Source: Lyophyllum atratum (taxonomy: Eukaryota; Basidiomycota; Agaricomycetes; Agaricales; Lyophyllaceae). From it: a stretch of 64,000 nucleotides of DNA. The notes under the pieces were generated by a model that searched no databases, was not told the DNA's origin, and saw only the letters and a program-made list of their open reading frames with translations. This document shows positions 36,478 to 47,340 of this stretch, one piece after another. The position numbers and the translations under genes were made by a program. Each line of letters begins with the position of its first letter. Positions within the stretch are counted from its first letter, which is position 1. The DNA lies in contig JACGCN010000012.1 of NCBI GenBank assembly GCA_014905825.1, positions 930,001-994,000 on the forward strand, in the 5' to 3' direction.

Positions 36478-37200
36478 CTGAATTCCTCAAGCACTACAAG
36501 TGCTGTGCTTCAGATTTTTACATTCAGAGCACCCTAATAGTACATGGATTCGATTGGTGCAAAGCCTGGAGCTTAGTGGTTGACCCCCCACAAGTTATGG
36601 AGGCATCTTTGAGAAATGATCATGTGATGACTGTAAGGACATCATGTTGCAGACCACCGAATTCCTCGAGCACTACAAGTGGGACGTACAAGATTTTTAC
36701 ATTAACAGCACCCCAATACAGTAATTGACCGGTCACATGTACACCAAAACTTAAATTTGTGGGTTTACATGCGGCCACATCCCTTTTACAAAATTCTGAA
36801 TATGCAGATGAGTCGAAACACAATGGAGGGGACTTTTTGCAAAAGGATTTTGTGGGTGACACAGAATTGAGTGAGCCATTGTCGAAATACTGCTGTCCAA
36901 GTGACCGGTATATGCCCAAATCGGGAGCCCAGGTTTCCCACCCCTTCGAGGATCAAGTGCCATTCATTTTCCACATGTGGATCCTGTCCCTTTCATGGTT
37001 TGGATACCCTTTCCAGATGTATATACATGATATGGAAGTGTTATATTAGGTATATGAAGCCCTGCTTCATCCAGGAAAGGATGTTGAAAAGTGTACAAGT
37101 GACCGGTAGTGTACAAGTGACCGGTCAAATACTGTAGTACATGGATTCGATTGGTGCAAAATTTGGAGCTTAGTGGTTGACCCCCCACAGGTTACAGATA
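36478..37200 (+). repeat. Tandem repeat, two units about 180 bp apart, the second split by a MITE
   Basis: Unit 1 (about 36478-36600) and unit 2 (about 36657-36718 plus 37137-37198) share GAATTCCTCRAGCACTACAA, then CAGATTTTTACATT-like sequence and GTACATGGATTCGATTGGTG. They end near GTGGTTGACCCCCCACA. Unit 1 keeps an uninterrupted TA exactly where unit 2 carries the MITE. Confidence 0.85.
36719..37134 (+). mobile_element. 416-bp Tc1/mariner-type MITE
   Basis: The ends are inverted repeats of about 26-28 bp starting CAGTAWTTGACCGGTCAC and TGTACAC, flanked by TA on both sides (36717-36718 and 37135-37136). TA duplication with CAGT ends is the mariner pattern. The right end carries a second CCGGTCACTTGTACAC unit, and another GTGACCGGT lies near 36900. 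No transposase frame fits inside, so it is non-autonomous. The empty twin site is at about 36538-36539. Confidence 0.85.
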
Positions 37201-37307
37201 ATAGAACCTTTGCTTCCGATCTTCAAGCATCAGTTGGATCGCGAGTTTCATAGTATTACACAACAAGATAGATTAATTACAAGGGATCACTTGGACTACT
37301 TGACTTG

Positions 37308-38528
37308 CTAACTACCATCATGAGGATGCTTCGCCTCCCAAGCGCGAAGAAACTCGAGGAGCTTGCCTCTTCCATAAGGTACATCCCGGATGCAAGCAAT
37401 CTCAGCCAGAACCTCCGGGGCAGAGCACGCACCACCATCGCTACCATACAGCCTAACCAAACGTGCACCCTCCTCCGCATCCTTGAGCCATGTTTCCCCA
37501 ACTCCGAGGGCACGCAGTACACATTCCTTGGTAATCCTTTTCCCCTACAATGTTCAGCAAGGCAACGAACCATGTGATGAGCGATAAGGAATCAAAGAAG
37601 AGGAACGTACTGCAGAAGACTCGTCACACACCATGCGTGCCTCCTTGTTATAGTAATCCGTCTTGACATTAGTGGCGAACTCCCAGATGCCAGGAATTTC
37701 AGGGTTTTGTAAAATGATGTTGCGTGTGTCGTGAAATCGCTGATAGCCGGTCCGGGTGCGAACGATGGTCTGGAGGCATTGAGAAACGCGCTCGGCGTGC
37801 GCTTCAATCGTAGCGGATCGGCTTCCCTTGCTCCCTGGTCTCGCTTTGTGAAGAGGTCCAGACCTCAGGCTGGATCCGGACGTAAGATTGTCTTCAGGAT
37901 CTCCAGCGGAAAAGTTCGGTCAGCATCTGAAGACTACTTCTAAGAGATATATGTTTACCTGTGACGGCTGTCTGTGGTCCTTCGTTGCCTGCAGCTCTAG
38001 AAATTCGAAGTGTCAGCGACGCAATATCTGCGGCAGGCACAACGAGATGGGTCGGGTTGGTCACCGCGTGCTCAAGATCAGGGATCTTTGCCTCAACAAA
38101 GTGGCAGGTATGATCTGGGCGTACATCATCAGGAATTCCGATCTTGACGAGACCTGGAAAAGAGCATGTCAGTGGAAACAGAAAGAAAAGACCAGTGAAT
38201 GGCATACCTGGCCCTCGAATCTCCTCAGTGCTCGACTGCAGCTTCTCGAGGATTGTTCGAGCTTCCACGCGCCAGGCTCCTGCTACACAATGCGCATAAT
38301 CGGCGACTGTAGCTGCAACGGTCACGCATCCTCTGATCGGCGTCCTGAGACGATTGTCTTCGATATAAAGACGCAGGGACTAACAAAAGTCGGTCAGTGA
38401 GTATTGTGGCAAAGTAGTATCGTAGGCGCACTTACACGTTGATGGGGCACATCTAGCACAGGAACATCAGGAAAACCCTTATCGGTAAAATTTATGCTTT
38501 GGTGCGTGATGTAACTTTTTGAAGCCAT
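37308..38528 (-). CDS. Unknown transposon-borne gene next to the transposase
   Basis: I recognise no family. ATG 38528 starts ASKSYITHQSINFTDKGFPD. Spliced exons continue with SLRLYIEDNRLRTPIRGCVT, EARTILEKLQSSTEEIRG, IGIPDDVRPDHTCHFVEAKI and RAAGNEGPQTAVTG. A Ser/Arg-rich stretch leads to RTRTGYQRFHDTRNIILQNP. The final exon is VLRALGVGETWLKDAEEGAR to FLRAWEAKHPHDGS, with TAG at 37308-37310. Introns are 40-70 nt with good sites. It lies about 100 bp downstream of the transposase gene on the same strand, like the second gene of bipartite CACTA elements; a role in transposition is only a guess. Confidence 0.55.
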
Positions 38529-38624
38529 TCTGTGATCAATGAAGCAAACGAAGCGACATAACAGAATTGTACGCTTGTAAAGCACAATGAATACCCATTG
38601 AACGTCAATGTAACAAAAGTTCGA

Positions 38625-41600
38625 CTAGAATAATATGCGGTACAAGTGACGATCCGTGAAACAGTTCACAAAGAAAGTCCCACAAAGGTCAAGTACGTTA
38701 CTCGAAGACCACTCCTTGGGCGCAACGGGGCCAAATTTAGGGAACATGTGAACACTGCGTCGCATGTTTTCCAGAGGCACGATGCTGCATATTCTCCCTC
38801 CATCTTGGTCCTTCATCGGGGAGATCTTGTACAAACCATGGTTTGGATCGGGTAAAGCTGGAAACCGAGTGTACCATTCGACGTAAGCAAGATGCTCGGG
38901 AACTGCGACATCATGGTCAAACATCATATGGTACACGTTTTTCGGTAGAGAAAAGATGACGCGAACGCGGCCAACACGATTTCCTGGAGAAAACACTCAA
39001 CTACAGAAGACTGCTGTACATAAGATTGACTCACCCTCGACCCCAGTATTTCCCGCTGTCCCATCATTTATTAGAGCTGTATCGAAGCGCCCAGGGACCG
39101 GCCGGCCGCGCGAGTCAGATTTGGCGGGACGTGCATGAATCGAATCTGCGGTCAATGTCATCTGTGTAACCGGATCGCGGCGTAGAAACTTGAGTCGATG
39201 CCAGACCGGGATCTTGCGAAAAGGAATACGAATACTCCAAAGTTTACGTTCGAGCTGAGCAGAGGAGAGATTCGGTTCGTTTGCAAGTGCAATGAAGCGA
39301 GCCAAAGCTGACTCAAAAAACATCGCGCCGTACTCGTTTTTAAGGGAGTTGATTGAGACAGCTCGTACATTGGGATGCTTGGCAAGGTGTCGGGTCCGGT
39401 CGAGTTCGAGACCGGGTGGAAGCCATTCTCGAGGTTCTGGTATTGGGGAGCCATCTACACGCCACTTGATGTATTGAGCATGGCGAAGCACCTTTTCTTT
39501 CCGTTCCAGCCACGTGGTCATCTGCGTGAACTCATCCTTGTGGTTGGTTGCCGCATAGGCATCCTTCGCCAGGTCGATGTGGAGTCGCTCTGTGTATTCG
39601 GTATTATAGTTATCTGTGGTGCCGTACAGTTTGATCATGAGCGGATAGTGCCTCGCAAAGTGGAGCTTCGGGATATTGTAGTTGTCGCGAATTCCGAGGT
39701 CAATGAAGACGTCCTTGTTCTCGTGAAAACGCTCCAGTGCATCTTCTAATAGCACAAGTGTCTCGTCGGTATGAACTGGATATTGAGCAAGGTAAAGAAA
39801 ATCTAGAAGGGCTCGCACGGCACGAATCAAGCGAGCATTGGAAAGGCCATCAGGAAGAGGAGCATCGATGACAAGGCCCATCAGGATGCGGCACATCTGG
39901 TCATGCTCCTGACCGCTGACGCGAGATAGCGAGGAGATTCCTTTGATGAAGAGTCGAAGGTTGTGGTTCGGTGGCATCCTACGACAACGCGCGTCAATTT
40001 CGGCGGCACCACACGCAGCCGTGACCCAAGAAATGAGGTGCTTGATGATGCCCTGATAGAGCTGATGTAGAACGTCGGGGGTGATGGATCGAAAGATGTG
40101 CACATACGGAAGGTCCTTCCAGAACGGGTCAACAATCGGCTTGATACCAGCATGGGCGCAGGCCTGAAGAAAGCCTGCTGGGTCCGTGTCAAACGAATCG
40201 AGGGCTTTCAAGACTTTGGACAAGTCTCGAAGGGTCGGGGGACTTGTTCGATCATATTCACCTAAGTCGTTGCGATGAACATCACATGAAGGGCACTCTC
40301 CCGTGAAAGAGCCTGTCGTAAGGACCTGTTCGGGGTAATCGATAACGACACATGCGAGGAGGGGATGTGATCGGCGAGTTGCCCCGTCTCCACTTGTCAT
40401 GAAAATGCCGTGGTCGCCGGCACTCTTCAGAGGTCCGAAAACCTTGCCCATACATGCATGATATAAATTCGTGATAAGCCGACGACGTGAAGCTAGGGTG
40501 GTAATATGCTCCAAGCGTGTGGTAGGAAGATAACCTAATAAAACATAGGCTCGAGAGGACGGGCGTCGTCGAATCTCCTTGGGAATGTTACCGATGGTAA
40601 GGTAGATTGGATATGCAGATTTATTGCGAAAGAGCGTCAGCTGTGTCTTGTCGGTAGATATGATAATCGGTATGATAGTTGCACCAGGGTTGTCCTTTTC
40701 GAGGGCTTCCTGATTGGGACCGTGAGTTTTGATATCAACAACGGCAACAAAGTTAGTTGCAATTTTCACCTGTGTCGTCCACCACCACCTTCCTGTGTGC
40801 ATGTCGTGATAGACTCGGATATTCTTCTCCTCGTTGGTGTAGTGCTTTTCTGGGACAAAGACCAAGAACGGTGCGAAGTCCGGGTCACCAATCAGCGCTC
40901 TGATACACTCGATAACGTCCCGGAAATAAAGGTCATACACCTCTGATCCAACCATCACCTCGTGTCGCTCGAACCGTGGCCGTCCAGGGAGCTTGTTATC
41001 GATAATCTTGTTCAACTCTACAGAAGACTTGAAGGACAGGCCAAGGCGTTCCACCACCTGAGTAAGACAATTAGTGAAATTTCCTTGGAGTCTATCATAC
41101 GGGAACTAACTCCTTCAATAGCCATCAACTCGGTGAATGCTGTCGAGCTGGATCCTCGCAACTTTGCCCATTTCGCGATCTCCCATTCCAGCTTCGAACC
41201 AAACGGAGCAAACTCATTGTTGGGATCACCGATGGAATTCGTGTACTTGGTGTTCTCGTTCGCATCGTGGTCTGAATAGATGAGCCCGGCTTTACTGCTT
41301 GAGGGATATTTAACCACGAAGGGTTCTCGACCTAGAGGGACATCTGCCCCCCCACGAAGTCTAAAGACACGGTGAGTTTGCTGGTTCACTTCTGTTGAAG
41401 CGGGTGCTGCGGTAGAGGCTGAGCGGCTTCGGCGAATTGATGAATGGGGAAGACCTGTGTGCGTGAGCTTCAGACATGATGTCGAAGAAGAAACAATTCA
41501 TCAGTGATCACTCACGTCAAAAGCACCAGCTGCACCTGCTGGTGGTACCATGCTGAATGGCGCCCATCCTACGGGTCCCTGTGATGTGGGAGCGGCTTGC

Positions 41601-41875
41601 TGAGAATGAGTTGGAACGTCCTCGTGGTGGGGTCGGTCAGTACTGAACCCGTTTTGCGGGTCGAGAAGTATGTCGCGCAACTTCTTGACAGTGATCTTTG
41701 ATTTGGAAGGGACGTCTTTGGGCCATTTCTGGTGCTGACTCTCCACAAGCTTGATGAGGTCGACTTTGCGTAGGGAACTACATAGAACATATCATCGCGT
41801 GAGCTCAGTCAAATGCTCGCCCCGAGGACAGCGAGGGACGCACCTAAGATCAGATTCTCTGTAGGGGCGCTGCAT
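38625..41875 (-). CDS. Plavaka-type transposase
   Basis: This is the DDE-type transposase of the CACTA-related Plavaka family of fungi. ATG 41875 begins a 32-nt exon (MQRPYRESDL). Exon 2 (41777-41516) encodes a DNA-binding-like segment, SLRKVDLIKLVESQH to KITVKKLRDILLDP. Exon 3 (41467-41111) has EFAPFGSKLEWEIAKWAKLR and TAFTELMAIEG. Exon 4 onward carries VERLGLSFKSS, DLYFRDVIECIRALIGDPDF, ATIIPIIISTDKTQ, FTGECPSCDV, SITPDVLHQLYQGIIKHLIS, DNYNTEYTERLHIDLAKDAY and YGAMFFESALARF. An intron of 60 nt (40710-40769) is in frame without a stop and must be removed to restore the family consensus. The last exon ends FFVNCFTDRHL, with stop at 38625-38627. No lesion was seen. Confidence 0.9.
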
Positions 41876-42615
41876 GCTGGTGAGCTGAGTGTCAGAGTTC
41901 AGCAGAGACCATCCTGTCAGTCAGTAGGTATCGAGTGCTGGGCCGGCCCGTCTGGTCTGTGTGCATCGTGTCTACTTTCGCATCGAACGGGGAAATCGAG
42001 GGAACTAGGGTGAGCGGGGTCCAGAATCTCAAAATGACATAAGAGTGGGGCCGTTAAGACAGCCGCGAACGAGGGGTTTGCACTGCGTCGAACGGGATAG
42101 CTATGATCGAGAGACTTGTAATCGCCGGATGGCTCGATCGGGGTGAGTTCCCGGGCCGGCGAATTGGTGCCTGGTAGTCGGGGCCATCGTTGACGTGCCC
42201 CATCGTCCACAGCCGTCGAATTCGACCAGGTGGTCAGTGAAGACGTAGAGCCAGCCTGCCAAAGATCAGAAAAAAGGGGGAGATCACCCAAAGAGCGCGC
42301 CTACAAAACTCAGAAAAGAGTCCGGCCGATGTGTTGCGCAGGACCCGTTGAACACTTTCGACGCGATCGGGACACGAGCGAAGGAGAGATGAGATCCATT
42401 ATCACCGCTAACGAGGACTACTGTACAGGAGGGGCAGGTCGTACATCACGCTCAACCGGCCGCGTCACCAGGGCGTGACGGCCCCAGGCTCACCAGCGCC
42501 AGACGGGCCAGGCACGTGACGTTTCCGGGCGTCACCCAGACACGTTTCGCGTTGCGATACATACTAAGATAGCACCTTAGTAAACAGATTCGGCAACTGC
42601 CAGTTTCCAGTGCCA
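41876..42615. other. Right subterminal region of the transposon
   Basis: GCGTCACC, GGCGTGACG, CACGTGACGT and GGCGTCACCC occur within about 90 bp (42451-42536), a possible cluster of transposase-binding motifs in both orientations. An open frame on the minus strand (42291-41917) ends near the transposase start and may be leader sequence; it has no recognisable domain. Confidence 0.4.
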
Positions 42616-42721
42616 GAGTGTTACGTAATTTGGGAACGATATTTTTCTAGGGCGAGTCAACTCCCAGCCAGGTGCCTCTGCGGCAGTTGAAATTCAACTG
42701 CCTTGATGTTTGCCCCTGGTG
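42616..42721 (-). repeat. Right terminal inverted repeat (106 bp)
   Basis: Reverse complement of 29734-29839 with one mismatch. The embedded palindrome is at 42682-42702. TTA at 42722-42724 is the right target-site duplication. Confidence 0.95.
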
Positions 42722-42764
42722 TTAGCCTCTGCGTACCGCGCATGAAATTGAGTGAACATGTGAC

Positions 42765-44396
42765 CTGCTGCTCCAGTCGATAGGTTCAAGCTCAAGGGCC
42801 TTGTCAATGATACGGTTCTTGATGATCTCTCCGATGACTTTGCCGTACTCGTTATCGTTGGTGAGGACGGAGACACCGAAGTTGTCATTGGGCAGACGGC
42901 TGATCTGGGTATTGAACCCTAGCATGATACTTCAGAACTGTGGAGACGCCAGAGAATGCTGACGATGGCTTACCTCGAATGAATCCACCATGTTCGATGA
43001 TCACTATCATAAAATCAGCGCTGTGGCTGCACGAAGACTCTGAGAGTCGACCTACAGTGGCCCCTGTATGTGATCTGGAGCTGCGCAGCGCCGTATGCAT
43101 AAAGGGACGTCTCAGGCCAATCTCTACCGCGATCGAATATTATTCAGGGATTTCCGTTTTGTAAATAAGGCGTGGCACTTACGGTCGCCCTGTTTGAACA
43201 CTGATTGCAGTCGCAGCCTTGCGCAAAGCCCCAGGAGGAATCACCGACTCGTTCGTCCCTGGCTTAACGCCGTCAAGCAAAAGAGTTTGGAGCCAAATCG
43301 CCTGAAGCCAATATCATAAACCAAAAACAGTGCGTCAAAGAGAAACTGATACTCACCATATCAACTGCGCTGGTGATCACGCCCCCAGCACCAGAGAGGA
43401 CTATACATTTTGTCAGCAACGCATTCCACAGTCTGGTTAAAGAGGGAAAACCCACCGCTGCCGTCTTCGCCACCTGTTGTTGCGGTCCAATACTGAACAG
43501 CTCTAGGAGTTCCAGCAAAAGGATCTGTGTATAGATCGAGGCCTTCTCTACTCATTCCGTCAGCGCGTTGACCCTGTGAGTTCGCCAGTTGATAGGAGTA
43601 AGTCGATGCCGTCATGCCAAGGGGTTCGAAGATGTTTTCCTTGACATATCGAGCGAAAGGCTTGCCATCGAGAAGAAGGCTAGGCAGGTACGACAAAGTG
43701 GTGTACATGTTGTTGTTGTATTGCCAGATGTCGCGGAATTCTGCGGATTGTCGTAGGAACTGGATTTTATTGATCTGCGAAGAGGAAATTAGCACGGTGT
43801 ACAAGTAATTGAGATGGTATAGTACTCACGACGTCCGGAATCTCGTCTGTGTATCTATAGCTGAAATCGTGGAGGGGATATCCCGAGCGATGAGTCATAA
43901 GGTCGAGGAGGTTTGCCTCCTCGGTGGCAACTGGGTCTGTCAGATTAAACTTTGGGATCACCGATTTCAGCTTTGTGTCCCAGTTCAAGCGCGGGGTGAG
44001 TGTTTCGTTGTTGATGAGAATACTAGTTGCCAGGACCGTGAACAACTGTGGATTAGACGTTCAGTAAGTTTCAACTAGGCGCAACACGCTTCTTACCTTA
44101 GAATTCGAGCCGATATTGAAGGTGGTGTTCTCTGTCATATTCTTCCCGCTAGCAGTGGCTCTTCCGTATCCTTTGGTCTCGACGTCGACCCACTTGCCCT
44201 GGTCATTCTTCCTTACAAAGGCGACGGCTGCACCACCCGGCGACTTCCATTCAGCAAGGAGGTCGTTGATAAACGCGTCCATCTCCTCGTCGAGGATGGC
44301 ATTTGATGTATCCTGAGAGAGCGCGAGAGGAATGGTCCCTAGAAATCCAAATACCACGTAAAAGGGCACTAAGTTCAGGAGAGACTGGAGACGCAT
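42765..44396 (-). CDS. Secreted serine hydrolase (beta-lactamase fold), 5' exons with the active site
   Basis: This is a penicillin-binding-protein/class C beta-lactamase-like hydrolase, an esterase or amidase family in fungi. ATG 44396 is followed by a signal peptide (LLNLVPFYVVFGFLGTIPLA). The S-x-x-K nucleophile motif is GSNSK, followed by an intron. LLDLMTHRSGYP and the Y-x-N motif in IWQYNNNMYTTLSYLP come next, then VLSGAGGVITSAVDM, and IEHGGFIRG supplies the third active-site element. The last exon before the transposon ends EPIDWSSR at 42765 with donor GTCACATG. Splicing now spans 13,048 nt (29717-42764), whereas other introns here are about 50-60 nt, so normal expression is doubtful. 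The 3' exons are at 29108-29716. Confidence 0.8.
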
Positions 44397-45831
44397 GGCT
44401 GAAGAGGTGAAAAGGGTGAGGAATATGTAGATCCATTCATTAGGCTTTTAAGCAAAGTTCTTCCTCAATAGACAGACAGGACGTAAGAGACTTCGGGAAA
44501 GTGGGTGGCCACAGTAACTTCAGTGCAGACAATTCACCGGTGGTAGCTGATGTACGTCTCGAGCAGTGATTGACAAGCCTGTCGAGGTGCCCGAACTTGG
44601 CCCGAACCCCCGAACGTCGCCCGATTCGAACATTTCCCAAAGAAGTCGAGTTCCTCGAAGCATATTCGTATAACAGTTATGATCAGAATAAAGTGAGAGG
44701 CGTCGTTCGATAAGTCTTGAGATGGCTTCCAAAGTCATCAGGGCAAAAAAAAGCCTCCGTTGTTGTATATCAATATGAAGCGCCGAAGACCCGCCGAAAC
44801 CTTCGCGACAATGGTTTCATCAGTACGGCTATGAACGATAGCCAACGGAGTCTTCAATGGGAGCTGTCCAAGTGAAGTCAAGCAAAATCGTAGTGGGGAA
44901 AGAGGGGGAAAGCCACGATTGAATTCCGAATTCGGCGTCTATGCTCGGCATCAATTTTGCCGAGCGACCATATGTGGTAAGGCCGCCTCTTGGCATTGCA
45001 GATACCTGCTGATACGAAGGAGAAGGCAACAATTGATACCTGCAAAGTAAGCAAGAGCCATGGCCATTCCGAGGAAGCGGACCTCTTCTCCGTTGGCCAA
45101 GGAAAATATGAATTTCCCCAGGAGGATCGCCCGAGCCTTGCGCCCGCCACTGCCAGCGGACTCGACAGCCTTCTTGCAGGCAGATAAACACCGTATTCCG
45201 AGGTGCCGCTAGAGCGAAGGTGATACTCTGACGTGCTTCACATCCCGCTGAACATATGCAATAAAGCAACAGCATCGAAGAAATAACTCGCGCGATTACC
45301 ATATAAACATTCCGAGGCATACTCCCAGTGCTACCCCAGGTGCTTATTCATCGAGGACGACGAACGCTAGGCGAAACCTGACAAGGAATTGTCAAATCGG
45401 GCTGAATGTGGCCCTCGGCCTCGGTGGTGTCGAGGAGCTTGACACCTGCAATATGATCTTGCGTCATCTTTCAACTAAGTAGCATGGCAGGACATCCAGT
45501 AACCGTTCGTCACTAGTACTTGAGTGGTTGCCGCCTACCACTACTTCTCCGAACAGCACGATACCGACGAGAGTTAGGGACACCCAACAGCATGAGACGT
45601 AGATGATTTAGTGTATATCGAGTAAAGTCGCGACGCCTGGTCGCATGAACCTGTATGATTTCATTAAGTACATACCACCATTCGACTGGCCTTCATCTAA
45701 AGGTGGACTGAAAATAGTATTTTTAGCGATACACTGCCGACCAGATGCTCGGAGACAACTTCCATGTCAGGTCCCACCACTAATGCCTAAATCGAAGCGA
45801 GGACAGCACCAACACTGGGTCGTCCGCGGAT
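44397..45831. other. Long intergenic stretch with one doubtful frame
   Basis: A 163-codon minus frame (45320-44829) starts with a hydrophobic segment (VIARVISSMLLLYCICSAG) but then reads like random sequence. No domain or splice pattern supports a gene. The promoter of the serine hydrolase lies at the left end. Confidence 0.35.
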
Positions 45832-47198
45832 TTAGGGTTCTCGGCCACCGATGGCCTTGATGATGTTTTCGTATACCGTGAAAACGATGCCGCCGCTTAG
45901 CTGCGACGGAGGGCGAATTTAGCACAAAAGCAAGACACATTGGGACTTTAACGCACCACAAGTCGTGCTAGTCGCGGAGTAGTACCCGTCCAGAACCGCA
46001 GAATGCCTTCTTCGGTGAAAATCCGATACGCACAATGGAAGGAATTCCTGTATTGCGCTCGTGCTTCTAATGATTGCATTCGAGTTTTTATAACGCTAGA
46101 AAAGACAAGAATAAAGAAAACAGCCAAGATGCAAAGCAAATGCATACATACTCTAAAGGCATGGTGGTATAAACGGTGACCAGGCCAGCGATCCCACCTA
46201 TTGTGAACGTGATGGCACTTGGAAGTGGTTGTCCCGGTCGCGCAGTGCCTTGAACAAATTGCTTCAAGGTCGAATACGTCGTAAATCTAACAGCGGAGTT
46301 GGCCCCTTGCCGCATCATCTGGAAACATGACAGAGTGGTCAATGAGCATGTCACGGAAGAAAGTGCGAGCACATACGACAGGGAAAAGCCCTCTGTAGAT
46401 GCCACTAAGTCCTTCTTGCCGAATGATGGTCGCAGTACCATGGATCAGACCACGGTATTGAGGGTTCGGGCGTTTAGAATCATCAATGAGCTTTGTTCTG
46501 CAGATATGTACTCAGGAGCGCCCGATATGCCAGTGATATAAGGACTGACTTGATGGTTTCGGAAGGAGTGACCGCGAATATTGCTTCCGTCATGCCCGCT
46601 CCGAGGCCAGCTGATTGAAGAATGCAATGCTCAACAGAGAGAGAAGGATATGCGGTAGGTTGAGCAAACCTAAGAGGCTCCGGGGTGCACTGACTTTCCC
46701 CTGAAGCACAAGGTTATTCGGGAAGTTATCAACAGCGTTGTAATTACGCACCTGCGGGTCCGCCAACATCTGTTTGTAGTGATCATAACTGACAAACCGC
46801 ACTCCAGCCTTCAAAGCATTCCCTACGACCAATGCTGAACATCCTGAGTATAGTCCAGTGATTCCTCGTGTCTTCACGGTCTCTTTTAGGATTGCAATAG
46901 GACCTTGTTTCTGTTTGCCAAGGCAATAAGTACGCGCAAACGGTCCATAGTTGACTCGAGCTTGCTTTTCCGCTGAATTGCGAACTTGTCTTGATGAACT
47001 CGGTAGGATATGTGACGAATCTGGATTGCGTAAATTCGGTAAAGGTTATTTAAGATCTGTAGGTAAGTAACTCACGCTTCAATGGCTCCAGCTGTCGCGC
47101 CAGCGAACCTTGCAAGCAGGTGAGATAAATGCACAGCAGTTGGCTAGGAATGGACTTACTTACAGCGAGTGGAGAGGCTTTTCCTTTTGAAAAGCCAT
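45832..47198 (-). CDS. CTP1: Mitochondrial tricarboxylate (citrate) carrier
   Basis: This is a mitochondrial carrier family protein that exchanges citrate across the inner membrane. It is interrupted by several short introns. ATG 47198 gives MAFQKEKPLHSL, spliced to FAGATAGAIEA. The three carrier repeats are visible: YPTEFIKTSSQF (repeat 1), VTPSETIKTKLIDD (repeat 2) and TTMPLDVIKTRMQSLEARAQ (repeat 3). After each come aromatic/Gly blocks such as GLYSGCSALVVGNALKAGVR, GIYRGLFPVMMRQGANSAVR and ILRFWTGTTPRLARLV. The GN(A)LKAGVRF and RQGANSAVRF signatures point to the citrate subgroup. The last exon is LSGGIVFTVYENIIKAIGG, with TAA at 45832-45834. It is head-to-head with the UROS gene, 142 bp apart. 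Confidence 0.85.
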
Positions 47199-47340
47199 GA
47201 CGGTTGAGGAAGCCTCGAGACAGTGGTTGGTCCCAAGACCAGTGCCAAACAAACGGGAGGCAAATACTCTCAGGGAGGGCTCCTCTTCTCGGCTCCCATG
47301 ACCACGACTCAGATTTCGGGTAATACACCCCCTGATCTTA

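Larger units (their letters stand above)
29734..42721. mobile_element. 12,988-bp CACTA-like Plavaka transposon carrying a tyrosine recombinase gene
   Basis: The element is bounded by 106-bp inverted repeats with CACCAGGGGC ends and a TTA target duplication. It contains a Plavaka-type transposase (38625-41875, -), an unknown gene on the same strand (37308-38528), a Crypton/Ndc10-like tyrosine recombinase gene (33285-36317, +), scrambled EF-2 fragments (30163-30780), tandem repeats and a nested mariner-type MITE (36719-37134). It is inserted in an intron of the serine hydrolase gene 29108-44396. Removing the element and one TTA restores a 57-nt intron. The near-identical inverted repeats and intact host exons indicate a young insertion. 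Confidence 0.9.

Noticed and set aside
29734..42721. Interpretation as a Helitron or LTR element
   Set aside because: Long inverted (not direct) terminal repeats, a 3-bp target duplication and a Plavaka transposase all fit a CACTA-like DNA transposon.
44829..45320. 163-codon minus frame with a hydrophobic start
   Set aside because: No domain, no conserved-looking blocks and no splice structure; not supported as a gene.
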